DNA from: Luteimonas padinae
GTDB lineage: Bacteria; Pseudomonadota; Gammaproteobacteria; Xanthomonadales; Xanthomonadaceae
Length of the DNA stretch: 64,000 nt
Direction of reading: 5' to 3'
Assembly (NCBI RefSeq): GCF_014652935.1
Contig: NZ_BMZT01000003.1
Location: 124,001 to 188,000, forward strand
Made by a program: the position numbers and the translations under genes. This document shows positions 1-9,125 of the stretch, in pieces. The notes under the pieces are model-generated. The model had not been told where the DNA came from. It was given only the letters and a program-made list of their open reading frames with translations, and ran no database searches. Within the stretch, counting starts at the first letter, position 1. The number at the start of each line of letters is the position of its first letter.

Positions 1-2525
1 ACCACGGTGCCGTTGGGGGCGACGACCGGCAGGGCGGCGAGCTGTGCCGGATCGTTGCGGTCGGCCTCGTCGAGCCGGATCACGACGTCGAAGCGACGGT
101 CGCCCTCGAAGATCTTGCCGGCCGCTGTGCCGCCGATCCCGGTCGCCAGCGCCTCGCTGACGTCCGCCGCGGTCAGGCCGTACTGCGCCGCGGCGGCATG
201 GTCGACCCGGACGGTGAGCGTGGGCAGGCCCGAGACCTGCTCCACGCGCACGTCCGCCGCGCCGTCGATGCCGCGCAGCTTCAGCGAGACCTGGTCGGCG
301 ATCGGCTGCAGGACGTCGAAGTCGTCGCCGAACACCATCACCGCCAGGTCCGTGCGCACGCCCGAGATCAGTTCGTTGAAGCGCAGTTCGATCGGCTGGC
401 TGAACTCGAACGCGTTGCCGATCTGGTTGCCGACGATCGACTCCAGGCGGAGGATGAGGTCGTCCTTGCCCAGCGACCTGTCGGGCCACTCGGCGCGCGG
501 CTTGAGCACGATCACGCTGTCGGAGATGTTGGTCGGCATGGGATCGATCGCCGCCTCCGCCGTACCCGTGCGCGAGAAGACCGTCTTGACCTCGGGTTCG
601 CTCGTGATGGCCTTCTCCAGGGCCAACTGCATCGCCAGCGACTGTTCCAGCGAAGCGGACGGCACCCGCAGCGCCTGCATCGCCAGGTTGCCTTCGTCGA
701 GGGTCGGCATGAACTCCCGGCCCAACGAGAGGAATGCCACGAAGCCGATGGCGAGCATGGCAACCGCACCAATCAGAACGCTGCGCGGTCGCGACACCGA
801 GGTGCGGATAATCGGCTCGACCCTGCTGCGTACGAATCGGATGATGCGGGTCTCGTGCTCGGCGCTGTGCCCACCGTGCGATCCGTTCTCGTCCTCATGC
901 GGCGGGGCGTGTCCGGGGGCGACCTTGGGCTCGCGCACGAACAGTGCGGCCATCGCCGGCACGAAGGTGAAGGAGAGGATGAACGCGCCGATCAGGGCGA
1001 GCATGAAGGTCGCGGCCATCGGCTGGAACGTCTTGCCCTCGACGCCCTGCAGCGTGAGGATCGGCGCGAACACCAGCAGGATGATCAACTGGCCGAACGC
1101 CGCGGGCCGCACCATCTTGCGCGCCGCCTGGATCGCCACGCCCAGCCGCTCTCCGGCGGAGAGCGACCTACCCAGTTCGGCCCGCTTCTGGCCGAGCATC
1201 AGCAGTGTCGCCTCGACCACGATCACCGCGCCGTCGACCAGGATGCCGAAGTCGAGCGCGCCCAGGCTCATCAGGTTGCCGCTGATCCCGAAGCGGTTCA
1301 TGCCGATCACTGCGAACAGGAATGACAGCGGGATCACCAGCGCGGTGATCGCCGCGGCACGCATGTTGCCCAGCAGCAGGAACAGCACCACGATGACCAG
1401 CAGCGCGCCCTCGGTCAGGTTCCTGGCCACGGTCTTGATCGTGGAATTGACCAGCATGCTGCGGTCGAGGACGGGCTCGGCCACGATGCCGGCAGGCAGG
1501 GAGCGGTTGACCTCGGCCAGGCGCTCGGCCGCCGCCTGCGCCACCGTGCGGCTGTTGCCGCCGGCGATCATCAGCGCCGTGCCGAGCACCGCTTCGTGGC
1601 CGTCGCGTGTGGCGGCGCCCAACCGCGGCGCCTGTCCGAGCCCGACGCTGGCCACGTCTGAGACACGGATCACCACGCCGCCGCGATTGGCAATCGGCGC
1701 CTGCGCCAGGTCGTCGACCGTCTGCGCCAGGGCATCGGCGCGGACGACCAGCCCTTCGCCGGCGCGCTGGACGAAGCCCGCGCCGGCCTGGACGTTGGAG
1801 CGTTCCAGCGCTTGCACCAGTTCTCCCAGGCCGATGCCGTAGGCAGCCAGCCGTTCGGCATTCGGACGGACGGCGTACTCCTTGACGTAACCGCCGATCG
1901 TGTCGACGCCGGCCAGGCCGGGTGTCGAGCGCATCTGCGGCGCGATGATCCAGTCCTGCACCGTGCGCAGGTAGGTGGCGCGCTCCTGCGCCGTCGCGAG
2001 CCGGTCACCCTCGGGGGTCAGGTAGATCTCGTCGGCCTGCCAGCCGGGCGCGTTCGGCTTGCCGACGTTCGCCGGGTCGAACGGCACGTAGTCCACCGTC
2101 CACATCAGCACTTCGCCGAGGCCGGTCGTGACCGGCGACATCATCGGCGTTACGCCCTCGGGCAGGTCCTCCTGCACCTCGCGCATGCGTTCGGCCACCT
2201 GCTGGCGCGCGAAGTAGATGTCGGTCTGGTCGGTGAAGATCGCCGTGACCTGCGAGAAGCCGTTGCGCGAGAGCGAACGCGTGCTGGTCAGCCCCGGGAT
2301 GCCGGCCAGCGCTGTTTCGAGCGGGAAAGTGACCTGGCGCTCGATCTGCCCCGGGGCGAGCGCGGGCGCGATGGTGTTGATCTGCACCTGCCGGTTGGTG
2401 ATGTCCGGCACGGCGTCGATCGGCAGCTTGCTGAGCTGGAACAGGCCGTATGCGGCGATGACCGCCGCCACGAAGACCACTGCCCAGCGGAAGCGGACCG
2501 CCGTTTCAATGATGAGTTTGAACAT
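1..2525 (-). CDS. czcA: CzcA-type heavy-metal efflux RND pump, 3' end outside window
   Basis: Inner-membrane proton-driven RND pump that would export divalent metal ions with the CzcB- and CzcC-like proteins encoded just upstream. The ATG at 2525 follows the adaptor stop by 10 bases and starts MFKLIIETAVRFRWAVV, a typical HME-RND first helix. 841 full codons are visible and the C-terminal part is missing. The fourth-helix motif reads DFGILVDGAVIVVEA, close to the DFG-x3-DGA-x3-VEN signature of Zn/Co/Cd or Ni/Co pumps (HME1/HME2), with Ala for the final Asn. A His-rich stretch (GHAPPHEDENGSHGGHSAEH) lies before the second half. Last gene of the czcICBA-like operon. The family is certain, the metal is inferred. 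Confidence 0.93.
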   Translation of the reverse strand, partial: MFKLIIETAVRFRWAVVFVAAVIAAYGLFQLSKLPIDAVPDITNRQVQINTIAPALAPGQIERQVTFPLETALAGIPGLTSTRSLSRNGFSQVTAIFTDQTDIYFARQQVAERMREVQEDLPEGVTPMMSPVTTGLGEVLMWTVDYVPFDPANVGKPNAPGWQADEIYLTPEGDRLATAQERATYLRTVQDWIIAPQMRSTPGLAGVDTIGGYVKEYAVRPNAERLAAYGIGLGELVQALERSNVQAGAGFVQRAGEGLVVRADALAQTVDDLAQAPIANRGGVVIRVSDVASVGLGQAPRLGAATRDGHEAVLGTALMIAGGNSRTVAQAAAERLAEVNRSLPAGIVAEPVLDRSMLVNSTIKTVARNLTEGALLVIVVLFLLLGNMRAAAITALVIPLSFLFAVIGMNRFGISGNLMSLGALDFGILVDGAVIVVEATLLMLGQKRAELGRSLSAGERLGVAIQAARKMVRPAAFGQLIILLVFAPILTLQGVEGKTFQPMAATFMLALIGAFILSFTFVPAMAALFVREPKVAPGHAPPHEDENGSHGGHSAEHETRIIRFVRSRVEPIIRTSVSRPRSVLIGAVAMLAIGFVAFLSLGREFMPTLDEGNLAMQALRVPSASLEQSLAMQLALEKAITSEPEVKTVFSRTGTAEAAIDPMPTNISDSVIVLKPRAEWPDRSLGKDDLILRLESIVGNQIGNAFEFSQPIELRFNELISGVRTDLAVMVFGDDFDVLQPIADQVSLKLRGIDGAADVRVEQVSGLPTLTVRVDHAAAAQYGLTAADVSEALATGIGGTAAGKIFEGDRRFDVVIRLDEADRNDPAQLAALPVVAPNGTV

Positions 2526-2535
2526 GATGGCGTCC

Positions 2536-3795
2536 TCAGTGGCCGTGCTCGGCCTCGCCCTTGGCGAGTTCGGCCTTCAGCAGGAACGCGTTGGTCGCGG
2601 CGACGCGTTCGTCGCCCGACAGCCCGTTGAGGATCTCGATGCGACTGCCGGCGCGACGTCCCGCGAGCACCGGGGTGGCACGGAAGCCGTCGTCGCCGGC
2701 CACGAACACGACCGACCGGCCCTCCACCGTCTGCACGGCGTCGGCGGGCACGGTCAGCGTGTCGTCCTTGGCCTCGGCCACCACGACGCCGGACACCGGC
2801 GAGCCCGCCGGCGGCAGGGGGCCGGACTCGGGGCGCGCACGGATGATCGCCATGCCGCCCTGTTCGCGCACGTCGGCGGCCGCGCCGATCACGACGGCGC
2901 TGAAGCTCCCGTTGGCCCCGGTGACCTCGATGCGCGCGTCGGGCGCGATCTGCGCAGCGAGCGCGGGTGGGGCGGAAAACACCAGTTCGGTCTGCGCGGG
3001 ATCGGCCACGTTGGCCACGAGGTCGCCCGCGGCGACGAAGCCGCCGGGCGTCACCTGCACCGCGCCGACGACGCCGGGCACGGGACTGCTGATGGTCACG
3101 CGCCCGCCTGCGTTCGGCGAACCGGCCGCGGCGACCTGGGCCGCGGCCGCCCGGGCCGCGGCATCGGCCGCCAGCGAGCGTGCGCGCGAGGCTTCGAGTT
3201 CCTGCCGGGCGACCACGCCCTGGGTCACCAGCGCCTGGTCGCGCTGGTAGACCAGCCGTGCCGCTTCGGCCTCGGCGCGTGCGGCCTCCGCGCCCGCCCG
3301 CATCGTCGCCGCTTCGCCGCTCACGATCACCGCGAGCGGCTGGCCGGCGCGGACAGGAGTGCCGGGTGCCACGATGACGCGCTCGACGCGGCCGCCGACC
3401 GAGGCGGCAACGGAGGCGCGTGCGCCGATGGCGGACTCGACGCGACCGCTCAGGCGCGTCTCGCTGCCGCCGCCCCGGCCCAGGGCCACGACCTGGATGC
3501 CCGACGCCTCGATCTGCTGCTGCGTCAGCGCGACCAGGCCTTCCTCGCCCTCGGCCGCTTCATCGCCGTGGTCGTCGTGGTCGCCTTTCTCGTCATGGCC
3601 GTCTTCGGCGCCATGATCGGCATGGCTTTCCTGTGCCTGGTCGTCCCCGTGCGACGCATGGCCGTCGTCGTCGGAATGGGCCGCATGGGAGGTTTCGGCA
3701 TCCTGGCCTCCGGTGAGCCTGGCCAGGCCGAAGCCTGCGGCGAGGGCGATCAGGAGCGCCGCGGCGAGCATCAGTCGCCTCGTATTGGTGTTCAT
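2536..3795 (-). CDS. czcB: CzcB-like periplasmic adaptor (membrane fusion protein)
   Basis: Membrane-fusion protein that links the RND pump to the outer-membrane channel; 419 aa. Residues 1-25 form a signal/anchor helix. Residues 37-77 are extremely rich in His and Asp (HASHGDD, HADHGAEDGHDEKGDHDDH), which suggests metal capture in the periplasm. HlyD-type barrel-sandwich and coiled-coil segments follow (LSGRVESAIGARASVAASVG, then an Ala/Glu-rich hairpin). The start overlaps the stop of the CzcC-like gene by 4 bases and the stop lies 10 bases before czcA, so the three are cotranscribed and probably translationally coupled. Metal specificity cannot be read from the sequence. Confidence 0.92.
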   Translation of the reverse strand: MNTNTRRLMLAAALLIALAAGFGLARLTGGQDAETSHAAHSDDDGHASHGDDQAQESHADHGAEDGHDEKGDHDDHGDEAAEGEEGLVALTQQQIEASGIQVVALGRGGGSETRLSGRVESAIGARASVAASVGGRVERVIVAPGTPVRAGQPLAVIVSGEAATMRAGAEAARAEAEAARLVYQRDQALVTQGVVARQELEASRARSLAADAAARAAAAQVAAAGSPNAGGRVTISSPVPGVVGAVQVTPGGFVAAGDLVANVADPAQTELVFSAPPALAAQIAPDARIEVTGANGSFSAVVIGAAADVREQGGMAIIRARPESGPLPPAGSPVSGVVVAEAKDDTLTVPADAVQTVEGRSVVFVAGDDGFRATPVLAGRRAGSRIEILNGLSGDERVAATNAFLLKAELAKGEAEHGH

Positions 3796-5051
3796 CGGGA
3801 TTCTCCGAACGGGGCACGGCCTTCGAGGCGCGCCAGGTCGATTTCGGCAAGGACGCGCGCGATCCGCGCGTCCACGGCGGCGTTGCGCGAGGCGATCAGC
3901 GCCGCACGTGTGCTGCGAAGTTCCAGCTGCGAGATCCGGCCGGCCTCGAAGCCGATGCGGGACAGGCGATAGGCCTCCTCGGCGGCCGCGACGCCGCTGT
4001 CGGCGGCCCGCGTGCGGCTGCTCGATGCGGCCAGCGCGGCCTCGGCGGTGAGCCGTTCCGCCTGCGCCTCCTGCCTTTGCGCGATCAGGCGCGCTTCGGC
4101 GGCCCGCTGCTCGGCATAGGCGGCGCGGATGCCGCCCCGGTTGCGGTCGAACAGCGGGACGGTCAACTCGACGCCGACCGTGAACGCCTCGTCGCCGGTG
4201 TCCCGGAACCGGCGCATGCCGACGCCAGCGCTGACGTCCGGGAGCGCGCGGCGCCGCTCGACTGTCACCAGGCGGCTGGCGGCGTCGAGTTCGGCGGTGG
4301 CGACCTGGACGGCCAGCGGGTCGTCCGATCTGGCTCCCGGCAGGGCGGGCGTGCGATCGAGCAGACTCGCGCCGATCGCTTGCACCGGCCGGTCGAGCAG
4401 GGCGATCGCCGACAGACGGGCGAACGCACCGTCCCGAAGGGCCCTGGCTTCATCGAGCGCCGCCCTGGCGGCCTCGACCTCGCTCTGGGCCTGGACGCCC
4501 CGCAGTGTGGCCTCGCGACCCTGCTCGACCATGGCGGCGACCCCGCGCGCATCCTGCTCGGTCAGCGACAGCGCTTCGGCCGCCAGGTCGTGGCGACGTG
4601 CCGCGGCTTCGGCCTCGGCGTAGGCCAGCGCCAACCGGCCTGCGATCTGCCAGCGGGCCTGTTCGCGCCGCAGGCCCGCCGCGTCGGCCTCGGAGCGCGC
4701 CGCCTGGATGCGGGCGCTGCGCTGGCCGAACAGTTCGAGGGGTTGGTTGATCGACAGGGTCGATTCGGCATTGCCGGTGCCGTTGTAGGGCCCGGTGCCG
4801 TAGACGTTCTCCCGGTCGTACACGATCGAGGGGTTGGGCAGGGCCCGCGCCTGCTGGGCACGGGCGGCGGCCGCGTCGTAGACGGCATCGGCCTCGAGCA
4901 TCGACGGCAACGCGTCGAGCCGGGCGATCAGATCTTCATAGGACGGGGTGGCTTCGACGGCAGGAACGGCCGCCATAGACGGCGACGCGAATGCCAGGAC
5001 AACCACCGCGAACCCGGCCGCCATGAGCGGTCGGACAAGCAGCGTGAACAT
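3792..5051 (-). CDS. czcC: CzcC-like TolC-family outer membrane efflux protein
   Basis: Outer-membrane channel of the tripartite efflux system; 419 aa. The N-terminus has a signal peptide ending near AVPA. The rest shows the TolC/OEP pattern of two repeats of long Ala/Arg/Glu-rich helices (for example residues about 120-200 and 300-410) separated by short strands. The gene lies between the CzcI-like gene (55 bases upstream) and the adaptor, giving the order I-C-B-A known from Cupriavidus czc. The intergenic spacing is short, so it is presumably transcribed from the promoter ahead of the CzcI-like gene. Confidence 0.9.
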   Translation of the reverse strand: MFTLLVRPLMAAGFAVVVLAFASPSMAAVPAVEATPSYEDLIARLDALPSMLEADAVYDAAAARAQQARALPNPSIVYDRENVYGTGPYNGTGNAESTLSINQPLELFGQRSARIQAARSEADAAGLRREQARWQIAGRLALAYAEAEAAARRHDLAAEALSLTEQDARGVAAMVEQGREATLRGVQAQSEVEAARAALDEARALRDGAFARLSAIALLDRPVQAIGASLLDRTPALPGARSDDPLAVQVATAELDAASRLVTVERRRALPDVSAGVGMRRFRDTGDEAFTVGVELTVPLFDRNRGGIRAAYAEQRAAEARLIAQRQEAQAERLTAEAALAASSSRTRAADSGVAAAEEAYRLSRIGFEAGRISQLELRSTRAALIASRNAAVDARIARVLAEIDLARLEGRAPFGESR

Positions 5052-5106
5052 GGGAACTCCAGAGGCAAAAGTTGACGTGGGAGCCCGTCAGGACGGGCAA
5101 AGCACG

Positions 5107-5463
5107 TCAGCTCCGCGGAGGCCTCATGGGTCCTTCGTATAGCCCGAATGCGCGAGTGGAGTCCTGTAGAACAGGCTGCACGGCATGCGTGGTGTCGTAG
5201 CCCACGGTCGCGCTGAAAGCAAGGTTGGCCGATGCATGATGACAGTGATTGTGGGCACACACGCCATGCGAGCCGTCCGGGACGCCGCCCTTTCCGGCGT
5301 CGTCGCGCGACGATGACGCCGCGTAATCGTCCGCTGCGACCGCCGCGTGATCCGCGTCCGACTCGAACGAGCACGCGAACGCATCGGCGACAGGCACGAT
5401 CACCAGCACTGCGACAAGCAGCGCGGCAATGGTGCTTCTCAGTCGGGCAAGGGCACGATGCAT
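5107..5463 (-). CDS. CzcI-like small periplasmic His/Cys protein (copy 1)
   Basis: 118 aa protein with a signal peptide (hydrophobic core ALLVAVLVIVPVADAFAC) and a short metal-ligand cluster CAHNHCHH at residues 69-76. The C-terminus ends in MRPPRS. It is the first gene of the czc operon, where Cupriavidus has czcI, a small periplasmic protein implicated in regulation of the efflux genes; the role here is inferred from position and composition, not from clear homology. A paralogue with the same signal-peptide spacing, the same CxHxHCHH motif and the same MRPPR tail lies at 12108-12422. The ATG sits only about 7 bases after a plausible -10 box, so the transcript may be nearly leaderless. Confidence 0.7.
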   Translation of the reverse strand: MHRALARLRSTIAALLVAVLVIVPVADAFACSFESDADHAAVAADDYAASSSRDDAGKGGVPDGSHGVCAHNHCHHASANLAFSATVGYDTTHAVQPVLQDSTRAFGLYEGPMRPPRS

Positions 5464-5470
5464 CGGGTCA

Positions 5471-5500
5471 AATATATCAGTCGCTTGCGCCCGGATACAA
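5471..5500 (-). promoter_or_regulatory. Putative promoter of the czc operon
   Basis: On the minus strand TTGTAT (5500-5495) and TATATT (5476-5471) are separated by 18 bases, directly ahead of the CzcI-like start at 5463. The surrounding sequence (5460-5526) recurs in degenerate form at 7246-7310. A regulator-binding site is likely in an efflux promoter but no known operator is recognised. Confidence 0.4.
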
Positions 5501-5725
5501 TAACAGGGCCGGTCTGGGAATCTTGGCGGGCGGCAGGCTTGGGATACTGTTCAGAGAGCGGCGTTCGTGAAAACGCTTCTCGCCACGACGCGCCGACCGC
5601 GCGTCTGGTACCGGGCGGCCCGGGTTCGGGCTCGTCCATCGGCAAAACTCTACCAGTGTGTTGGCGTCATTTTTGTGTCGCCCGGAACACTGGGTTAGAG
5701 TCGCCAGGCCACAGGAGATTCCCCC

Positions 5726-6304
5726 ATGGCATACAACCTGCGCGAAGGCGTAGCCCGCTACGACAATGTCGCGGTCGCGCTCCACTGGCTGATCGTGGTG
5801 GTGCTCATCGCCCAGTTCGGCACCGGCTGGATCTTCAGCGGCATGGAACGCGGCGATGCCCGGACCGCCTGGTTCGAGTGGCATCGCACACTTGGCTTTC
5901 TGGTGCTGCTGCTGACCGTGGTGCGCCTGGGCTGGCGGCTGACGCATCCCCCGCCGCCGTTCCCGCCGGACTTCCCCGGCTGGCAGCGCATCCTGTCTCG
6001 CGCCGTGCATTGGCTGTTCTACGCGCTGCTGATTGCCTTGCCGCTGGCCGGGTGGGTGTACGTCTCCACCGGCAGCACCGCGGCCGAGACGGGCATGACC
6101 ACGCTGGTGGGCGGAACGCCGTGGCCGATCATCCCCGGCCTGCCCCGTTCGCTGCACCGCCCGGCGGCTGAAATGCATGTGGTGCTGGTCTGGATTGCGG
6201 TGGCGCTGATCGCGCTGCACGTGGCCGCGGCGCTCAAGCACCGGTTCGTGGACCGGTCGCCGGTCGCCAATCGCATGCCACCGTTCCGGGTACGCGTCCA
6301 CTGA
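5726..6304 (+). CDS. Cytochrome b561 family protein
   Basis: 192 aa four-helix inner-membrane dihaem cytochrome of the bacterial b561 (YodB/CybB-like) type, expected to exchange electrons with quinone or a periplasmic partner. Candidate haem-ligand histidines are H20 (VALHWLIVV), H53 (FEWHRTLG), H95 (RAVHWLFY), H151 and H165. A GGAG Shine-Dalgarno sequence precedes the ATG. It is a single-gene unit divergent from the czc operon. The 262-base gap upstream contains a CCAGTGT ... ACACTGG inverted repeat (5653-5693) of unknown meaning. The physiological partner is unknown. Confidence 0.88.
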   Translation: MAYNLREGVARYDNVAVALHWLIVVVLIAQFGTGWIFSGMERGDARTAWFEWHRTLGFLVLLLTVVRLGWRLTHPPPPFPPDFPGWQRILSRAVHWLFYALLIALPLAGWVYVSTGSTAAETGMTTLVGGTPWPIIPGLPRSLHRPAAEMHVVLVWIAVALIALHVAAALKHRFVDRSPVANRMPPFRVRVH

Positions 6305-6396
6305 GGAGGCTCCCACCTGCTTGCGGGCGAGCGAGGGAACGTCCGTCGCCCGGTCCAAGTGCCGGGCATCGAACTGGTGCGGGCTGGCCGAGCAAT

Positions 6397-7241
6397 CTAG
6401 TCCCGCCCCACATGTTCGTGCCCTGCCGGGCCTCCGGGGATTGCCGGAATCCGACCTTGGCGAACTTTCCTGACGCGCCGGTTCATCGAGTGACGCACGA
6501 GATGCCGATAGAGTAACCCCCGCATCCAGCCGAGATTTTGCTTATGCCGGGCGTAGAAGTCGTCCGGGCTGTCGAATACCCCGAGATCGGCATTGATGCC
6601 CGTGCGTTGGATGTACGTGTCCTGTCCCACCCAATCAATGGGTGGCGAGGACAGGCAATCGGTTCCGGCGCCGTAGCCGCAGAGTTCGTTGGCGGTTCCG
6701 GCAAACTTTGCCTGCAGGGATCGAGGAAGGGTTGATCCAGTATGAAACCCTCAAGATTGATCCAGCGCCCGTCGTGCCAGACTTCCACCCAACTGTGGAG
6801 GATGTCGTCGGGGGCGAGGCCGTAGACCAGTTCGGGAACCACACCGCGCTGGAGTTCCTTGTGGATGGTGAAGCCGTGCAGGCGGCACGCAATGCCGAGC
6901 GCACGCAGAAGCGCCATCAACAATGTTCCCTTGGTGTTGCACTGACCGTAACCGTCCTTAAGTACCTCGGACGCCGCAATCTCGTCATCCCGGTTGTAAC
7001 CGAACGCAATTTCGTCGCGAACGAAGGTGTAGGCCTTCCCGATCTGATCGAATGGCTCCAATGCGCCCCATCCTCGTGCGGCCACCAGGTCGTGAATCCC
7101 AGGAGAGCCGAAGTCAAGCAGGCGTGTCTGCGGCAAATATCGCTTTTCCACGTATTCAGGCACTCTCAATCCGGAAGGGACGTCTGGCCCCATGTTCCGA
7201 TGGCAGTGCGCGTACGGAACAGGCTTTGGAGCAAAGCTCAT
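6397..7241 (-). pseudogene. Transglutaminase-like protein, broken by a frameshift
   Basis: The N-terminal part (7241 to about 6720) matches transglutaminase-like cysteine peptidase-fold proteins: FVRDEIAFGYN, then DGYGQCNTKGTLLMALLRA carrying the core Cys, CRLHGFTIHK and LHSWVEVWHDG carrying the His. Near 6717-6720 the reading frame shifts. The homologous continuation (LQAKFAGTANELCGYG, then DWVGQDTYIQRTG and DDFYARHKQN) lies in another frame and ends at 6397. Loss of one base from an original GATCGCCTGCAG-like sequence would explain it. The unshifted frame gives a 252-253 aa product with a nonsense tail that still holds the catalytic region. It may be a recent mutation or a sequencing error. 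The function of the intact family is unknown. Confidence 0.75.
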
Positions 7242-7245
7242 CAAG

Positions 7246-7310
7246 GCATCGGATCAACGTACTCACAGCGCCCGCCCGGATGCAATAACAGTGTGCTCCG
7301 AGCATCTTGG
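7246..7310. repeat. Degenerate second copy of the czcI promoter region
   Basis: The segment 7246-7291 aligns with 5460-5506, sharing GCATCGG-TCAA, CGCCCGGAT and CAATAACAG in the same order with nearly equal spacing. ATCTTGG recurs a further 12-13 bases on in both. In this copy the position of the czcI ATG is followed by CCT TGA, so no CzcI-like protein is encoded. It now lies directly ahead of the transglutaminase-like gene and may serve as its promoter (TTGCAT, 18 bases, TACGTT on the minus strand). Confidence 0.6.
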
Positions 7311-7349
7311 GCATAAAGCGGATCCAATCTTCTCTTCGGGAGTCAACGG

Positions 7350-9125
7350 TCATCTCTCCTGCCGGCGTACGAAACCCATGCGCGAAGCCTGCGGCATGGA
7401 GACGCCGGCACAGGCCGAGAACACGTCCAGAGCGGCGTCGTAGGCAGAAGATCGAACTTGCATGAGCCCCAGCACGGAATGGAACAGGTTGTCGTGGCTA
7501 AGCGGCCTGCCTGCCTGTCGCTCGAAGCACCGCATGTCGATGCCAGCACTGTCTCGCATTCCCGGCGAAAGCCACGCCACCATCGGCACCTTGATCTGGG
7601 TTTGCGGCGCGATTGCGTAAGGAAATCCGTGCAGGTAGAGGTTTCCTTCGCCAAGCGATTCGCCATGGTCGGAGAGGTAGATCATGGCGGTATCGTGCGA
7701 CCGATCCTGCGCGAGCATGCGGATGGTCCTGGCCAGGAAGTCATCGGTTTCCAGAATGGCGTTATCATACGCGTTGACGATTTCTTCCTGGCTGCATCTC
7801 CCAAGATCCGAGCTCCTGCAGTCCGGGATGAAGCGACGCAGCGACGGTGGATACCGCTTGAAATAGCTCGGGCCGTGGTTTCCGAGCTGATGAAGCACCA
7901 CCACGGCGTCGCCCGGATTGTCGTCGATGGCGTCATGCAATCCTTGCAACATCACTGCGTCGCGGCACGCCTGCTCGTCGCAGAGCGGGTCGATACGCGG
8001 CTCACGATAGGACTCGAACGCCAGCCCGGCACATACGCCCTTGCATCCGGTCTGGTTGTCGCGCCAGAGCGTCCTGACGCCTGCACGTTCCAAGACATGC
8101 AACAGCGATTCGGATCGCCTGATAAGTTCCTGATCGTATTTCCGCCGTCCGGCAACCGAGAACATGCACGGCACTGAGACCTCCGTGTTCGATCCACAAG
8201 CCGTGACATCCGTGAAGTTGATGACGTCCAGTGATGACAATTGGGGCGTCGTCTGCCGACGGTAGCCGTTCAGTCCCCAGTTCTGGGCGCGAACCGTTTC
8301 CCCGACGACGATCACCAGCAGGTGGGGTTTGGTCGACGATTCATGGCCGACCAGTCGTGCATCCTCGCCAACGATACGGCGGGGAGCATCCGCAGTACGG
8401 GCGTCCTCGCCCAGCACCTTGACGGTCGACACGAGATAGTTTCCCGGCGTGACCAGGTAGCGCAGGGACTTGTGGTTCCGCATCAGCGACGAGAGATCGT
8501 CGAAGCACGCCGCCAGTGCCACTCCGGTCAAGGCGGTCACGGCCAGCAGGAACGCCAAGCGGCGCAGCAGGCTGCGTTTCCATCCGTACGTCCTGATCCT
8601 CGTCCACCAGAGCAGAGCAGCCGGCAGGACACCCATGGCCAGCACCGACGACGCCAGTCCCGGCGTCAACAGTTCGGAGGCCTCCGCCGTATCGGTGCGC
8701 AGTACGTTCCGGATCATGCTCGGGTCGTAATGGACGGCATAACGATCCGCGAAGTAGGCAGCCGCCGCTGTCGCCATCAGAAGCAGCGTGAGCAACGGCT
8801 TGGCCGTCCAGCGGTTCAGGACGATCCCGAGCAGGATCGCGTGCAGGCCCGCAATCGCAAGGCCCATGCTGGCGAGCAGGCGCCAACTGCCCGGCTGGTC
8901 CAGGATGCCCGCGTCCCTGACGCCAGACCAGAATGCCCCGTTCGCGGTCGCGACGAAGAACAGGCTCGCGATGGCGATGAGGCCTTCCACGCTGACGGAC
9001 GGCCTGAGTCCGGCAAGCCGTCGATCAGAGCGAGAACCCAACAGCGTCCGCATTGCCGCCGAAAGTTCGAGGGTGGTTGATTGGGCAACTCTCTTTTGCG
9101 TGCTTCGCGGCGGCCGACCGATCAC
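7350..9125 (-). CDS. eptA: EptA/MCR-family lipid A phosphoethanolamine transferase
   Basis: 591 aa inner-membrane enzyme expected to transfer phosphoethanolamine from phosphatidylethanolamine to lipid A. The N-terminal half has several membrane helices (about 45-65, 80-105, 108-125, 155-175, 188-208). The periplasmic sulfatase-fold domain keeps the family's catalytic set: E276 in VVGETVRAQN, nucleophile T314 in CGSNTEVSVPCMFS, H417 in LGNHGPSYF, D486-H487 in YLSDHGESLGE and H499 in YLHGFPYA. Cys pairs match EptA/MCR disulfides. The GTG start overlaps the LAB_N stop (GTGA), so it is the last gene of a four-gene coupled operon. Known members lower polymyxin binding; activity here is inferred. 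Confidence 0.88.
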   Translation of the reverse strand: MIGRPPRSTQKRVAQSTTLELSAAMRTLLGSRSDRRLAGLRPSVSVEGLIAIASLFFVATANGAFWSGVRDAGILDQPGSWRLLASMGLAIAGLHAILLGIVLNRWTAKPLLTLLLMATAAAAYFADRYAVHYDPSMIRNVLRTDTAEASELLTPGLASSVLAMGVLPAALLWWTRIRTYGWKRSLLRRLAFLLAVTALTGVALAACFDDLSSLMRNHKSLRYLVTPGNYLVSTVKVLGEDARTADAPRRIVGEDARLVGHESSTKPHLLVIVVGETVRAQNWGLNGYRRQTTPQLSSLDVINFTDVTACGSNTEVSVPCMFSVAGRRKYDQELIRRSESLLHVLERAGVRTLWRDNQTGCKGVCAGLAFESYREPRIDPLCDEQACRDAVMLQGLHDAIDDNPGDAVVVLHQLGNHGPSYFKRYPPSLRRFIPDCRSSDLGRCSQEEIVNAYDNAILETDDFLARTIRMLAQDRSHDTAMIYLSDHGESLGEGNLYLHGFPYAIAPQTQIKVPMVAWLSPGMRDSAGIDMRCFERQAGRPLSHDNLFHSVLGLMQVRSSAYDAALDVFSACAGVSMPQASRMGFVRRQER

